Source: Loxodes magnus
Taxonomy: Eukaryota > Ciliophora > Karyorelictea > Loxodida > Loxodidae
Direction of reading: 5' to 3'
Assembly (NCBI GenBank): GCA_946699065.1
Contig: CAMPDV010000043.1
Location: forward strand, 806,001-870,000
DNA length: 64,000 bases
Shown here in pieces: positions 12,295 to 24,194 of this stretch. The notes below the pieces were generated by a model. The model had not been told where the DNA came from. It saw only the letters and a list, made by a program, of their open reading frames with translations, and did not search any database. Position 1 is the stretch's first letter. Every line of letters starts with the position of its first letter. The position numbers and the translations under genes are program-made.

Positions 12295-12781
12295 TCATGA
12301 TATGTTCTTTTGAATTTCAACTTCAATTTTCCTGTTTAGTTGGTACTACCTATTTAACTTTTCAATCTGTTAAACGATTTAGTTGTCACATTGAATGGAC
12401 TAATGAATGATTTCTTAGATATATTATTTATATTAATTTCCTATTTCTTAATACTAAGTAAATGCTTACCTGCTTATCTAATTCTTTTTAAAGAGATAAT
12501 AAACTGTTATTCAGTAGACAAGCATGCCCTTTTTTCGTTGCACATTGGTGTGCGTTTTATAGCATCATTTCTTAATCAAAACTCTGTTTTTTTGGCGGCT
12601 TCATTTTTAATACTGATATTGGAGACTAAATTACATCTTCCTTAAAAACATTTTCACTTTCTTAACCTATAAACTCAGCTTAGCATTCCGAAGGGACTAT
12701 TTCCATTCTACTTGACTTAGAACTATTTTACGATGTTTTTTGCTTTAATGGAATCGTCTATATTTTGAAGACTCTACTCAT
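12295..12781 (-). CDS. small charged coiled-coil protein
   Basis: ATG at 12781-12779, stop TGA at 12297-12295, 156 residues after removing a 16-nt intron at 12469-12454 (GTAAGCATTTACTTAG). The spliced frame is continuous: LLSLQKELDKQ joins YQEIGNQYKQYIQEII. The C-terminal half is a helical, Gln/Glu/Asn-rich likely coiled coil (EKLNRQYQLNRKIEVEIQKN). The N-terminal half is basic and Ser/Pro containing (SVLKMKPPKKQSF). No family recognised. The forward strand is also open across this interval, but its translation has the composition of antisense sequence, so the minus strand is preferred. Confidence 0.6.
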
Positions 12782-12803
12782 TTTTAATAAATTGAATTTC
12801 TGA

Positions 12804-14110
12804 TTATTTATTGAATAAATCTCTCAATTATATAATAAATCCATCAACTTACAATACTTCTTCCTTTAATTTTCATTTAATTGCATTCTAATTCATTTAT
12901 CTAATATAATTCTGAACTAGGTAGCCTCTTTATCTAGCTTAAACTCTTATTTTGAGTTAGTTTATTTGTAAAGAGGCTTCAAAAACTAATTAGTGACCTT
13001 ATTAGCTAAAAGCTTTCTTTTTCCTAAACTATTTAAAAGTTCTACTATTGGTATATAATAGCAGCTTCCTTTACGCGTTTATAATCACTAAGCAATATCA
13101 CAAGAGATTTAGCTTTCTGATATAGCTAGTCTTCCAGTATTATTAATAATCAGCTTATTTAAAGCCAAATTTAAGCAAAAAGAGAAACTAAGATTTTAAA
13201 GCAGCATAAACTTCTCTACTTTCTGTTCTACTCTAAAAGAGTAAATTTATAATAATCTTAAAACCAACAATAAGCAATAAGCAATAAGCAATGAGTATCT
13301 ATCACTAGGTATCTCCTTTTTAAATTATGAGTTAGAGGTATTAAAGCCTTAAAAGAAAGAATAAGTTTAAACCATAAATTTAATAATATAAGTAATTGAA
13401 AAGCCTTGCTATCTATATCAGAAGCATTCTCTTTTTTAATGAAGTTAACTGTTAACTTAATTGATATTAGTAGTAATAGTTTACTAAGCTTATGCTATCT
13501 AATTATAAAATAAGCATTACATGATAGTTATAAGCCTTTATATCTATAAAGTTATAGAAGGATTAGGCAACTAATATAGTTACAAAGGTTTAATTTTAGT
13601 CCTAATTATATAGTGAATACGAACCTTGATAGTGGTTACTTTATAATAGTAACTAATTCTAGTAAGAAAGAAGCATTAATTTAATTTACCTTAGCACAAG
13701 TAAAAGGTAAATTAACTATGCTTAATACAGAGACTTATAACTATCAATGCTATTGCAGCATTACTATTAATCATATTATAAGCACCTTTGCATGTTTGGT
13801 AGGTATAATGATTAAAGTATCCTAAAGTTTCAATAGGATAATATTAATAGGGATTAAAGAATGAGATGCATATATTCCCTTTATTTTTAAAGTATAATGA
13901 ATAAATTTCCACAATCTAGCTTAATTTTACAGTAAGGTAGTAAAAAGGGTATAAATACCAGAACTATTAAGTGTGTATTTCTAGTAATTATAAAAATGTA
14001 TTTCCATAATACTAAATCAGTTGATGACTTATTACAATCGTAATCTTTTTTTAGTAGTTAATCAAAGAGAATCTAATTTATTAATTAAATAGTAATTAAC
14101 ACAAATGTAA
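12804..14110. other. AT-rich intergenic stretch with a short tandem repeat
   Basis: No gene seen. At about 13267-13291 there is a short tandem array of a 7-base unit (AATAAGC), a microsatellite-like feature. Confidence 0.5.
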
Positions 14111-15205
14111 ATGAGCATAGCTGAGTATATTAAACATAAGTTAGCTGATAGAAACAAAGAAAGAAGCGTTATTTTAGATAACTACTTTAAAGAAGCCAAA
14201 ACTGGAATGATTGTAACTAATATTACTGATGAAGTACTTCTTTTAAAAAGGCCTTAGAGTTCGTAAACAAGAATAAATAACTCTCTTGGTGATTATCCTC
14301 CTTAGTTGCAGCTTTTGTTTTCTCCATAAAGTAAAGTTCATTTGATGAAAACTAGCAATAGTAAGCAGATGAAGAGTTAGACTTAAAACCTTAAAAGAAC
14401 AAGAAAATGTTAATTACCATTCGTATAATCACAAAGTCCTTATTTAACCTTTCAAAATCATAAAAGCCTATGAAACTCTTACGAAAACTAGATACTAAGA
14501 GTTAAAAGCAATGGAGTAAAATAACGATCATAAACCTAGATAAAAAGAATGACAATGACAGGGTTAAAATAGATAAAGAAGAAAAATTTATACTTATACA
14601 GCACTAATAAATTTGACCTTTACAAAAAGAAACAAAACGCTAGTTTTGAAAACTTCAATAACTCTTTTTTGGCAGAAATTCATCAAAGCTAGAAGTTAAA
14701 TAAAACATTTGGCTAGGGATTTTTAAAGTAATAATAGAACTAGTATAAAGAAGAGAGCAAAAAGTAGGAAGAAAGCAATGATTCAAAAATATTGAATAAT
14801 TGTCTCTAACAAGTTCATTTTGAATTAAGTAATAAATCTCTGCTCTTTCCTTAATTTGACAACATAGCCAGCATTCAAGATTTAAACATCCAAGGAGATT
14901 AGTCCTAGCAACCATAGACTAAAATTAAAATAAAAATTAGGTAATTTTAGAAATAAATATTGCAAAACTAGAAAATCAGGAACTTATAGAGAGAAATTAG
15001 AAATAAGAAACAAGATTTAAAAAGCTAATAGAAACAATATGAAAGAAAACATATGAACTTTAAATAAAAACTTTCTAAAGAGAATGAAGAACTTGAGATA
15101 AATTTTTAAGCATTCATTATTATGTATATTAATTATAATCAACTGCCCATTATCCATTTTTACCCTTTTATATTAATGTTCTCATACTAGCAACTCCAAG
15201 TTTGA
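14111..15205 (+). CDS. hypothetical Gln/Lys-rich protein with C-terminal coiled coil
   Basis: ATG 14111, stop TGA 15203-15205, 364 residues, no intron. It begins MSIAEYIKHKLADRNKERSV, continues with a low-complexity basic Ser/Gln-rich middle, and has a predicted coiled coil near the C-terminus (LQREIRNKKQDLKSQQKQYE and following heptads to about residue 330). The last 35 residues are hydrophobic and may be 3' untranslated sequence if the real stop is missed. No enzymatic motif is visible. It may be cytoskeletal or ciliary, which is a guess from the coiled coil alone. Confidence 0.6.
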
Positions 15206-16298
15206 AAGATCTTTTATTTAATTAATTTGATTTATTGCTGAAGTAAAAAAGGAAAGTTAAAAGTTCTAGCAGTAATAATATTTTTGACTTTACAATTTAG
15301 CTATAAATATGAAATTTACTAGAGGGCAGTTATTTATTATATAAGCTATTATCTATTCCTGCTATTAAGAGAAACTTAAGATTTAAAAAAGACCCTAATT
15401 ATTACATAACAGGAAGTATTTCTTTTATTAAGCTAAATATTCCTTTTAATCCCCATTTTTTATCTAAACCATTAGTAAAAATCCTTTAAGCAATATTTAT
15501 AAAATATAATTATCTGTCAATGTTTGATTAAAATAGACCATCAATAATACTTGCAACCTAAAATTTATTTTTGATATTAGTTGCAATTTTATATTTATTA
15601 TGAGTGAGTACCATTTATCAAATAATAAGGGAATCTAGAAGTTTTAAATAAGATATAATGCTTTCGTTTAGCTACCATTCTATTTCTATCTTCATTCTTT
15701 CGTTTCATTTTCTAAATTTTATTTTTTTTATAATGGAAATGATATCCAAATTTTAAACGATATATTAAGAAAGTAAATTTGAAGATAAAGAAACCATATA
15801 GATATATAAAATATAAGCCTAAGAATATTAGTTATGAAGTTTTTGGTAGAAAAGCAAAAGAAAATTTAAAATAGATAGAATTTCATAAATCTAGGCTAGC
15901 TTAGGTTTATGCTTATAATAAGTGGATTATTCATTATAACATATTTTAAGATTCCATTTAATTTATTTGCTTTAGCTGCATGTTAAATCAATCACTCTTA
16001 ATTCTCTTAATTTTAGTTTAAATAGGATAAATTAAAAATGTGATGGATAAGTACATAGTCTAACTGATATTAAGGTGATTAATAATTTTTAAAAGCCTAT
16101 TTTCATAACTTATACTACAATCATAACTTTACTTTAATTGTCTTCTATAAGCAATGCTAACTAACTATATTTTAGTATTATGACTTAAATATAAAACCTA
16201 AACTAAATAGTCTAAGTTTTATAGGATTTATGATACTTTTAGAACAAAATAGCTAAAAAGGTTTTTAATAAGAATAGATTTAAAAGGAGGATAATAGG
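15206..16298. other. intergenic stretch with ambiguous open frames
   Basis: Forward ATGs at about 15309 and 15600 open frames with partly protein-like translations (for example KYKPKNISYEVFGRKAKENL near 15810), and a 29-nt GT..AG segment could join two of them. The overall composition is close to random, so I do not call a gene. Confidence 0.3.
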
Positions 16299-16729
16299 AT
16301 GTATTAATCTTCTCTTATAAGTGATTTAAAGAAGCATGAGTTAGGATATGAAAAAAGAATAAAGGAATACTTTTTAAATAGAATGTTTCTTTAAATTAAA
16401 TAGAAATAATTATTCTTAGGCTAATTAAAGTTAATATGAAATACATCTTGATATAAGTTCCTAAAAATTTTGACATAAACCAACTCTAAGGCTGAAAATT
16501 GAATCTGAATAAGAGAAAAACTAAATATAAGAACTATAAAATTTAGTGAGAAGCAAGAGAAAAGTCAGCACCTTGTAATTAGATAGTTCCTTTGCTCGAG
16601 TAAACTTAAATAAAGTAAGAAGTTGAAGTTGAGAATGAAGAGCAGCAAAAAAATATTGAAACAGCTCTTAAATTAGGCAAGCCTTTGACAGGATGTCTAA
16701 GAATAATACAGAATAGTGCTTTAAACTGA
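16299..16729 (+). CDS. small hypothetical protein, 5' part unresolved
   Basis: The 3' part (ATG 16436 to TGA 16727-16729, 97 residues) is clearly protein-like: MKYILIQVPKNFDINQLQGW at the start and QIKQEVEVENEEQQKNIETA near the end. Upstream, a second frame from ATG 16299 also looks coding (SDLKKHELGYEKRIKEYFLN) but is out of phase with it, so a short intron probably lies between; I could not place it. The function is unknown. The minimal reading is the 97-residue protein alone. Confidence 0.42.
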
Positions 16730-17408
16730 GAAATACTTTTAAATTAATTTAATTCACTGAATTTTAAACTTTGAAACCATTAGTCAATTTACAGAGATAT
16801 CATACGAAAAGCTTTATTATTGATACTTGCTTTAGCAAGAGATATTTCAACCCTAATTTTTTAGAACTAACGCTTGATTTTTTTCATTATATACATATGG
16901 AATTTAATATAATGAATGACTTTTATTCTTAAATAATTCTAACCTTTTGACATAATTTTCACTAGGTTTGAAACTATTTCTATAACAAAAGAGTTTGGAA
17001 TATAAAATGTATAAAAGGTTAGTAACCAGTCAAATCTAGTCTTCTCTTTTTAATTATCTATTTTCTAATTATCAGGTTTAATTTATCTGCCATTATCTAA
17101 CTATCACAGCTATTAAAATCGAAATTTAGAAGTCTTATAAATTAATTACTTGGTATATGAATATTAAGGTTAAGATAACAGAAAAAAGAAAAGTTACTAG
17201 ATAAAAATCTAACTTCAAATGACATATTTAAGTAGCTAACTAAGATTTACACTTGATCACTGTCTTATCTCATAAGTTAAATAAAAGGTAGTGAGGAAGA
17301 GTTTAAATTGATATATTTAACCAAAGCAAGTATTAAAATAAGCAAAAGCAAGATTACACTAAGAGACATTTTTTCTAATTTAAAACTTAAATTTATTTGA
17401 ATCAAAAA
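16730..17408. other. AT-rich intergenic stretch
   Basis: Nothing recognised. The glycosyltransferase gene follows. Confidence 0.5.
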
Positions 17409-19622
17409 ATGAAAAGATTTAATCTATTATTCGTGGTGATAGTTTCGGTTCTGCTATTTCTAATTCTAGTTTACGTACATTTGACTTAACAAATAAGAAA
17501 TTCATAATAATATCTGGAAATTTTCAGATTAGCTGATTTATTTAATCAGAAGAAGTATAGTCACTCTATAGAAAAGTTTGAAGGGATTTAGAAGTCAGTT
17601 CCTCTAAAAAACTAAACTTCATTAGAGCAAGAAATCAAAGCCTAAAACAAAAATCAAGACATATAGAAGAATTATATTTAGTAAGCCCAAGGTTTCTATT
17701 AACCTACTAAGGATAAACAATTAAGAATCGCAGGAGAATTCAAATCGCAAGACTTTCCAGAAATTACTCTAATGCTTTGATTTAGAAGATAGCAAAACTA
17801 AAGCATGTAAATCCTATAGCAGAAGAATTAATAGTCTAATATAGAAACTTTATTAGCTAATAATAAGTTTGGATGTGGAAATTAGATTTACCACTGAGGA
17901 TATTCTTTATACTTTAAAAATAAAGACCTTTACTTCTAACTAGGAAGCGATCAATCTTGTACAGATCTTTAGCTAAGTTAGAAAGAAAATTTTTAGAACA
18001 ATTAATGATATTAAATTACTTTAATTTTCACCGGTTTAGGAGCTATACATGATTAGAGACATTTTGTTAAAGCTTACTTAAACAATAAGCTAATTTTTGA
18101 GAAGTTTAATACTTATAGAGTTGTTTAAAAAGGATAAGTATTGAGACTTGGAAGCTGAATGGTATGAAAAAATAAAGCATTTTATGGATGGTAAGAGAGA
18201 GCAGGATTGCATTTTAATGGATAACTTGATAATTACTTTTTAACTGATTCTATTTTATCCCAGGAATAAGTCAATAACTTAGTCAATGGGGAAAAAATAC
18301 AGTTAAGGAACTTCTTCTTTACTAAGTTCGAATTCTACGAGCCTAAATCATTTGAAACCAATCATTAAGCTTTCAATATTCATTTTCTGACTTATAAAAG
18401 ACATTAGGGAAGAGACATTAACAAAGGATATAAATGAGGCTACTAAGAAACTCCGGAAACTAATGTTTAAACTGAAAAGAGTTTTCAGTTATCAGCAGAA
18501 ACTTAATTTATAGAAACGAATATTAACGATGGAATGTACTATTACGATAGTTGGGCTAAACAATTTCTAAACGTTACTAATTTTTTTTAGCTTGATCCTA
18601 CAGAAGTTTACGAGCAATATAAGACTTAATATCTTAAGATTGCAAAAAGGCTTCCAAAGCTGTTTATTCCTATATGTATCATTACATATAAAAGAGCACA
18701 TATTTTTGAAGCAGTACTAAATTCTATGCAGAAAGCTAGAAGAATTAATGAAACGATCATTGTTATATCTCAGTAAGGAAATGATTCTGAAACTGAAGAC
18801 ATGGTTTAAAGAATTATGAAAAATTCTAGTTTAAATATCGTTTACATGAAGCTTCCTGATACGCCTGATGCTCCTGAAATATAAGGAGAAATGATGAAGT
18901 ATCTATATTTAAGAATGCATCGAATTAATAAAAATATTGCTTTTGTTATGAACTTCACTCTCGGAACGATGAAAGCTCCAGCAGCAGTTTATGCTGAAAG
19001 TGATATGGAAATGTCAGTTGACTTCTATGAATTTATTCTCTATTCCTACAAATACTGAATAGAAAATCCTTTCATGGGTAGAAGTATTTCATACATAGGA
19101 CTCGCTACTTAATTCTATAAAAAATGCGAAGAGGAAGAGCCTGATGGGGACAAAAAATGGAATTGATTTCACTTTAAAACACCACACCACCCATATATGT
19201 ATCCCTAATATATTTATTCTACCTGGATAAATGAATTTGCATGAAGTGATCATTGAATGACCATTGATTGGTTGTTTTGGAGAGTTTACAGCATGCCTCA
19301 TGTATGTCCATGTGCTTGAAGATCAAAACATCTAGCCCATAACGAAAGTACAACTATAATGATGAACGAAATTTATAAAACCTCAAGAGCTTATATGAAA
19401 GGAAGAACTAAGACATAAAACGAAATTAACTCAGTACGAATGCCAAAATTATAACATGAGTACTTTATTGAAGGTAAACCTACTAATCCTGTTATTATTC
19501 TGGATAGTAAAGAATGCAGGAAAAGAGTTTAGGATTTAAAAAAAGTTGAAGAGACAATTATTGATTTTACATTCAGTGGATGGGGTAGCAATGAGTTTAA
19601 AACAGTAAAACTGAATTTTTGA
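17409..19622 (+). CDS. LamG-GT13 glycosyltransferase (GnT-I / POMGnT1-like)
   Basis: ATG 17409, stop TGA 19620-19622, 737 residues, no intron. A type II topology is seen: one N-terminal membrane anchor (residues about 5-27), as in Golgi glycosyltransferases. Residues about 109-296 form a LamG/concanavalin-like domain (ITLMLWFRR, GYSLYFKNKDLYFQLG, FNGQLDNYFLTDSILS). From about residue 413 a GT13 domain follows: PICIITYKRAHIFEAVLNSM, the donor/metal motif as AESDMEMSVDFYEF (the EDD of GnT-I appears as ESD), and the conserved Trp-rich region WINEFAWSDHWMTIDWLFW, in which most Trp are TGA. GT13 enzymes transfer N-acetylglucosamine from UDP-GlcNAc onto protein-linked mannose in the Golgi. The exact acceptor cannot be told from sequence. 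The LamG domain probably binds the glycan or protein substrate (inference). Confidence 0.88.
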
Positions 19623-19768
19623 ACCACTTTTAAATTTCTTAAATATGAAATACACTATTATAAGGCTTTCTTTTGATTATATAAAAACTAAAGGCTAGGA
19701 ACATAACATTGACAGCTTATATGTAATAAAATAATCTCATTTATTTTTCTAGATCTGCTCCATTTATA

Positions 19769-20014
19769 ATGCTAAAGTAGATCATCTTTTAAAACTCTTA
19801 GCTTTATCCTAAAGTGCTACTCCTTATTCTTTTCTTTATTTTATAAAATCAGCAAATTTATAACATTAAAGATTATATAGTAAAATAAGGAAAAATTTGG
19901 AAATATTTACATATAATTAAAAGAGTCAAGAATGAAGAAGCTAAGCAATTAAAAAAGTTAGATTTCAAATAGATAACTAAAGAATATAAGGATATTAAAA
20001 GAGAGCTATATTGA
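19769..20014 (+). CDS. small single-TM protein, unknown
   Basis: ATG 19769, stop TGA 20012-20014, 81 residues. One hydrophobic segment (LYPKVLLLILFFILQ) is followed by a strongly charged helical tail (VKNEEAKQLKKLDFKQITKE), ending YKDIKRELY. The size and layout resemble small subunits of ER or mitochondrial inner-membrane complexes, but no family can be named. It lies between the glycosyltransferase and the TEX264-like gene, 55 nt before the latter's ATG. Confidence 0.5.
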
Positions 20015-20069
20015 TAAAAGGCTTAAGGTTGAAATAATTTAAATTTTAGATTTATTTAGATAATAAAAA

Positions 20070-20672
20070 ATGAATTTGTGGCAATGAGTTATATTCTCGA
20101 TAGTTATCTATATAGTTTTCTATATTTTGAAGATAGGAGTTTTCAATCCTGTATATTTAAACAAGCAAAAGTTTCCGAAAATTTAAATATTGTATGTCTT
20201 TTACCGAGGCAAATATTCTGGCATCCACAGCTAATTGTAGTAAATTTCGTAAATCGGAACAACACTTGGATTGGGCTATTGTCCTAAAACATTAGCAATT
20301 TATTATGATGATTTTAAAAATCCTAACACTGATTTTACCCCTTTTACTAGTTTAAATCAAGAAGTGAAAGCGATTGCAGGACTAATTATAGAAAAGCTTC
20401 CTTTGTATGGTTAAGAAGTGCTTGATAGATTGAAATTGAGGTTTCATATAAAAACTATAGAGGAATTTGAATGTGCGGAAACAAACTTTCCGTTTGAGTC
20501 TGAATGATCTTGGAATATAGCAAGATGGAAGATTATTCCAAAGTTTGCTCAATTATGCAAAGAAAATCCATAAATTACCAGCAATTTTAGATTAGAAATG
20601 TATATGCCCGAAATAATGATATTCTGTTTTCCTTTAAGAGAAATAGAAGATATGAAATACGAAAACTTTTGA
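20070..20672 (+). CDS. TEX264-like ER membrane protein (GyrI-like domain)
   Basis: ATG 20070, stop TGA 20670-20672, 200 residues, no intron. An N-terminal membrane segment (residues about 4-22, WVIFSIVIYIVFYILKIG) is followed by a domain that lines up with the SOUL/GyrI-like domain of animal TEX264: the motif PKTLAIYYDDF (PKLRSIAVYYDN in the animal protein), AIAGLIIEKL, FPFESEWSWNIARWKIIPKF and RLEMYMPEIMIFCFPL near the end. TEX264 is an ER-phagy receptor in animals. The C-terminal extension with the LC3-interacting motif is missing here, so a role in ER-phagy is not shown; it may be an ancestral ER membrane protein. The Trp at SEW is TGA. Confidence 0.72.
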
Positions 20673-21251
20673 ACATTCAATGTAAAAACTAAGCTTAATT
20701 CATTAATAATCTTAAAGCTTTCAATTATCCCACTTAAACACATTTTTTAATTTAAGCTATTTTACTTTATTTTAATACTCATAGCTAATTATAAAAAATC
20801 TATTCAAATCTAGATTTTACAGGCTAGTAATATAAAGGAAAATAAAGGTTAAAGATTTAATTATAAAACTAAGTCATTTACCTTTTAGTATTTCCCTTAT
20901 TATAAAATCCCTCTAATTTATCTTAGTTTTATACTTATTCAAGTTAAAATAAAAAGATACCATTAATAACCTAGTTTTCGCACAGTATTAAGCAAGAAAA
21001 ACATTTCGTCTTATGCACTTTTTGTTATATGCTTGCAAAGAAAGTTTAAATCTTTATTTTTTTAATATAAAACTCTATCGCTTTTTTGGAGTAAATGCAC
21101 TAAAAATTTTGAAGCATCTAAAAAGAAAATAAAGGCTAGTATATTAAATACTAAAAGATTTTGTATGAAGTAACTAATAGAACTAAATTAAAGGGAAATA
21201 GAAATAAGTTAATCATATTGAGAATAAAATAATTTCTAACTACAAATCAGT
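20673..21251. other. AT-rich intergenic stretch between convergent genes
   Basis: Nothing recognised besides the 3' flanks of the two neighbouring genes. Confidence 0.5.
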
Positions 21252-22391
21252 TCAATCAGGAATAGTATCAATTGAATCAATTTCTCCATTTAGTAATTTG
21301 TGCTATATTTCCTAGTTTTCTTTGTTTATGCACTCATTTATGAGACTAGCTATTTGCTGCTAAGTGAAACTTGAATATTCTTTTTTACTTTCTTGAAGTT
21401 CCTTAAAAGAAGTACCTGAAGGCATTCTTGATGATGTTCCTTCTTCAATGTATTTAGAGTTTTTTGAAGATTGTATGATTTAGAAAATTTAGTCTGATTA
21501 ATCTAGGAGTTTTCTATCTGAATTTTAGAGGCTCTATTTCTATCCCCCATAGAATAGAAACTTTAATTCTCTCATAAATCTTTCGTTTAAACCAAATATC
21601 ATGAAATGAGAAAATCCTTAAAATCCTATTAGTCCAAAAGCTAATTTAGTTATCCATCCATATGTACTTTCTTCATCCCATCATATTCCTCTTACTATAT
21701 TATATCATAAATCCAGAGTCATATGCCAAGTTAATGGAATAAGCCAAACTAGCAAAAAAGCAAACGGGTGCAAATATAAATTGCTAAATATCATTTAAAT
21801 CCCCTGCAACTAGGGATTTATCAGCTTTGCTAGTAGCTTCTTGTATTATAGCATTTACAAACTTTTTCTTAGATTATAGATAAAAATAACTCACAATGGA
21901 AAGTAAAAGAGAAGCAGATTAAAAACTGATGACGATCTCAGTCAATTTGAGTGAACTTCATGTATATCAATCATCTTAAAGTCAAATGTTAAAAGAACCA
22001 TCTATAAAACTACGTTAATAAAAGGCAAAATAAGAGCATACTTGATCATTTAAACGTTATTATATTAAATCCCTAAATTATATTCATTCTCTGCTTAATA
22101 GACAACATAATAAATACATAAAACTTAGATGCTAGAAACTGATATCAGACAGTAAATAATAGTCTCCAGGATCTTTTTGAGCTAGTAAATTTTAAATTCT
22201 CAAAAGCTAAAAATAATCATCACAGAAAGTGAAACAAAGATATCGCAAATGGTAATTCATAATATCTACTTAGAACCGTGTGTCCTGAAATTTTTAATTC
22301 AAATATAAAGTATTAGAATGGTTAAAGAAGCAAAAAGAGAAAGGCCTGAGATAAGATAAAGTAAAAACATTGTTAAATCCTCTAAAGACAT
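21252..22391 (-). CDS. seven-TM receptor, cAMP-receptor-like / GPCR family
   Basis: ATG 22391-22389, stop TGA 21254-21252, 379 residues, no intron. Seven hydrophobic helices fill residues about 5-280: TM1 MFLLYLISGLSLFASLTILI, TM2 ILWITICDIFVSLSVMIIF with the CD motif, TM3 LETIIYCLISVSSIQVLCIYY, TM5 VFNLLLFYFPLWVIFIYNL (many Trp are TGA), TM6 HPFAFLLVWLIPLTW, TM7 KLAFGLIGFQGFSHFMIFGL with the end-of-TM7 signature GLNERFMREL. Short loops, a Ser/Gln-rich cytosolic tail of about 95 residues and the TM2 and TM7 motifs fit the Dicty_CAR/secretin-like receptor group. Such receptors sense extracellular signals through heterotrimeric G proteins; the ligand is unknown. It is a paralogue of the next gene. 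Confidence 0.8.
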
Positions 22392-23027
22392 TTATAGTTT
22401 TTAGCTAATTAATTAGTTTACATCAAGTTAATATACTAAAGATATTTAATACTATTATAGCACTTTTTATTATTCTCATTCTCTTCAAAAAAATGGAAAA
22501 GTAACAACGACAAAAGTTATATATATATGCTATATTTTTAAAATCAAGAACGAGAAAGTCATTAATTAACAGGGTTCGGAGTCTAAATTTTAAAATTATG
22601 AAATAAGATAATTTTGCGATAATGCCTTAGTTATAATTAGTCTAATTTTATTAACATTTCTGATAAAAATTTTAATTTATTGACAATCCACACGATTAAA
22701 CTAGAAGTAGATTGAGCTCAAGTGCATTATCAGATTTTTAATAATTAAATAGTATTTGATTTAATTAGAACTACTTTATATTTTGGATAGTCCTTTTAAA
22801 TTTTAGGAATAATATTAAGGTTAAGATTTTAAGGAACTAAAAGAGTATAAAATTTTATATAATGACTTACATAGAAAGCCATAAGTTTCTATTTTGTTTA
22901 ATTAAATAAAAAGAACAAATAGAATCTTTTAAGCAATATAGCAAAATACTGGTAGATTTAAAACGCTTTTGCTAGTCATTTTTGTGAAGTTAAAAAAATT
23001 AAAGATTAAAGAATGTGTCAAATGAAA
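22392..23027. other. AT-rich spacer between paired receptor genes
   Basis: No gene seen. It must contain the promoter of the downstream receptor and the 3' end of the upstream one. Confidence 0.5.
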
Positions 23028-24194
23028 TCATTTTTTTTCTGAATCTAACGTATCTGTTATATTAATTTAGTTGGAATTAAATTCTTCACTCAAAGGATTA
23101 TTTTTTGAACTAGTTTGAATTTTGTTTTCCGGCTGAAATTTTATGGATTCATTTTCCAAAGAACTATTTTCATCAAATTCATCCAAAATATCCTAAAGAG
23201 AATTGAATGATGAACTCTGCTTAGACTCTTTGCTACTTTTAGATAAGATAGACTTAAGTTTTTTAGGAGTTTCTATTGAACCACTTTAAGGACTCAGAGC
23301 TACATTTGTTTAAGTTTACTTTCTATTTAATCAAACTTTTATTTCATTTCTAATTGTTTCATTAAATCCATATATAGCAAAATGCAAAGTCCCTTGAAGT
23401 GCCATAAAGCATCATGAAACCTTGCTTATAATACTATATCAGTTACCTACACCATTTCACCATATTCCCTCTATAAGATGAAATCAAATATCCATTGCAA
23501 ATAGTCAAAGTGTAGGAGTCAGTCATATAAGTAAGAAGACGATTGGCTATCATTTTAAGTAATTAAATATTCCAAAGATTTCCTAAAACATTAAGCTGGC
23601 ACTAATAAGTATTTCTTTTTCCTATATTTTGATTATTTAATATACCTTATGACTATTATAAGCAAAAATAACCCATAAAGGAATATAAAACAGAACTAGA
23701 TTAAACGAAGCTGATATTCTAAAAGCAGTAGAGCTAACATTACCAACTTTTTAGTTTTTATCTGAATTTTAGCAAATATTTATAAGCTAAGCAATTGCAT
23801 TAACCAATGGACAACAAAAAGTTACCAAAAGCATTTATCCAAACGTCTACTTATGATATATCCTTTAAACCTTTACTGTTTCATATAAACGATAATGTAT
23901 TCATACAGTTCAAATACAAGAAGCTTCTAAGAAATAATAAGCTATAATTTCTAGTACCTTTTTAGTTTAAAACATTTAGCTATCTCAGTAAGCAGCATTT
24001 AAAATTATTCCTAAGCCTACAAATAAATCACATATAGAAACAAAAAATATTAGTTTGACGTTTGGGGATCTTAAATCTTTAAGGATAAAGTAGAGAAAGG
24101 GAATAATTGACGAAAAAAAAATCGATAATCCAGCACAAGCAAAAAGCAAATATAAAGAACTCTTACCTAAAATTTCAATTGCAGACTCAGACAT
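23028..24194 (-). CDS. seven-TM receptor, cAMP-receptor-like / GPCR family (paralogue)
   Basis: ATG 24194-24192, stop TGA 23030-23028, 388 residues, no intron. Same plan as the neighbouring receptor: TM1 YLLFACAGLSIFFSSIIPFL, the loop-TM2 unit RSPNVKLIFFVSICDLFVGL, TM3 LEIIAYYFLEASCIWTVWIHY, TM5 FNLVLFYIPLWVIFAYN, TM6 PIVFLLIWLTPTLWLFAMDI, TM7 KVSWCFMALQGTLHFAIYGF followed by NETIRNEIKVW. At the extracellular end before TM7 both paralogues share a GIWW motif with Trp by TGA. The cytosolic tail is Ser/Lys/Glu-rich with SPQSGSIETPKKLKS, plausible phosphorylation sites for receptor desensitisation (inference). The tandem arrangement in one orientation points to a local duplication, though the sequences have diverged. 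Confidence 0.82.

Noticed and set aside
12297-12803. Forward ORF over the coiled-coil gene
   Set aside because: It is the antisense of a better minus-strand gene with a frame-restoring 16-nt intron.
13261-13300. Short AATAAGC array considered as a CRISPR or centromeric-type repeat
   Set aside because: The unit is 7 bases with no spacers and only a few copies, so it is a simple microsatellite.
15600-16078. Possible two-exon gene beginning MSEYHLSNNKGIQK
   Set aside because: Needs a 29-nt intron and has about 5% acidic residues overall, so coding is not shown.
22561-22600. T-loop-like GGGTTCGG near 22571, checked as a possible tRNA
   Set aside because: No acceptor stem, anticodon arm or A box could be folded around it. 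No tRNA was recognised anywhere in the window by eye; a tRNAscan run would settle this.
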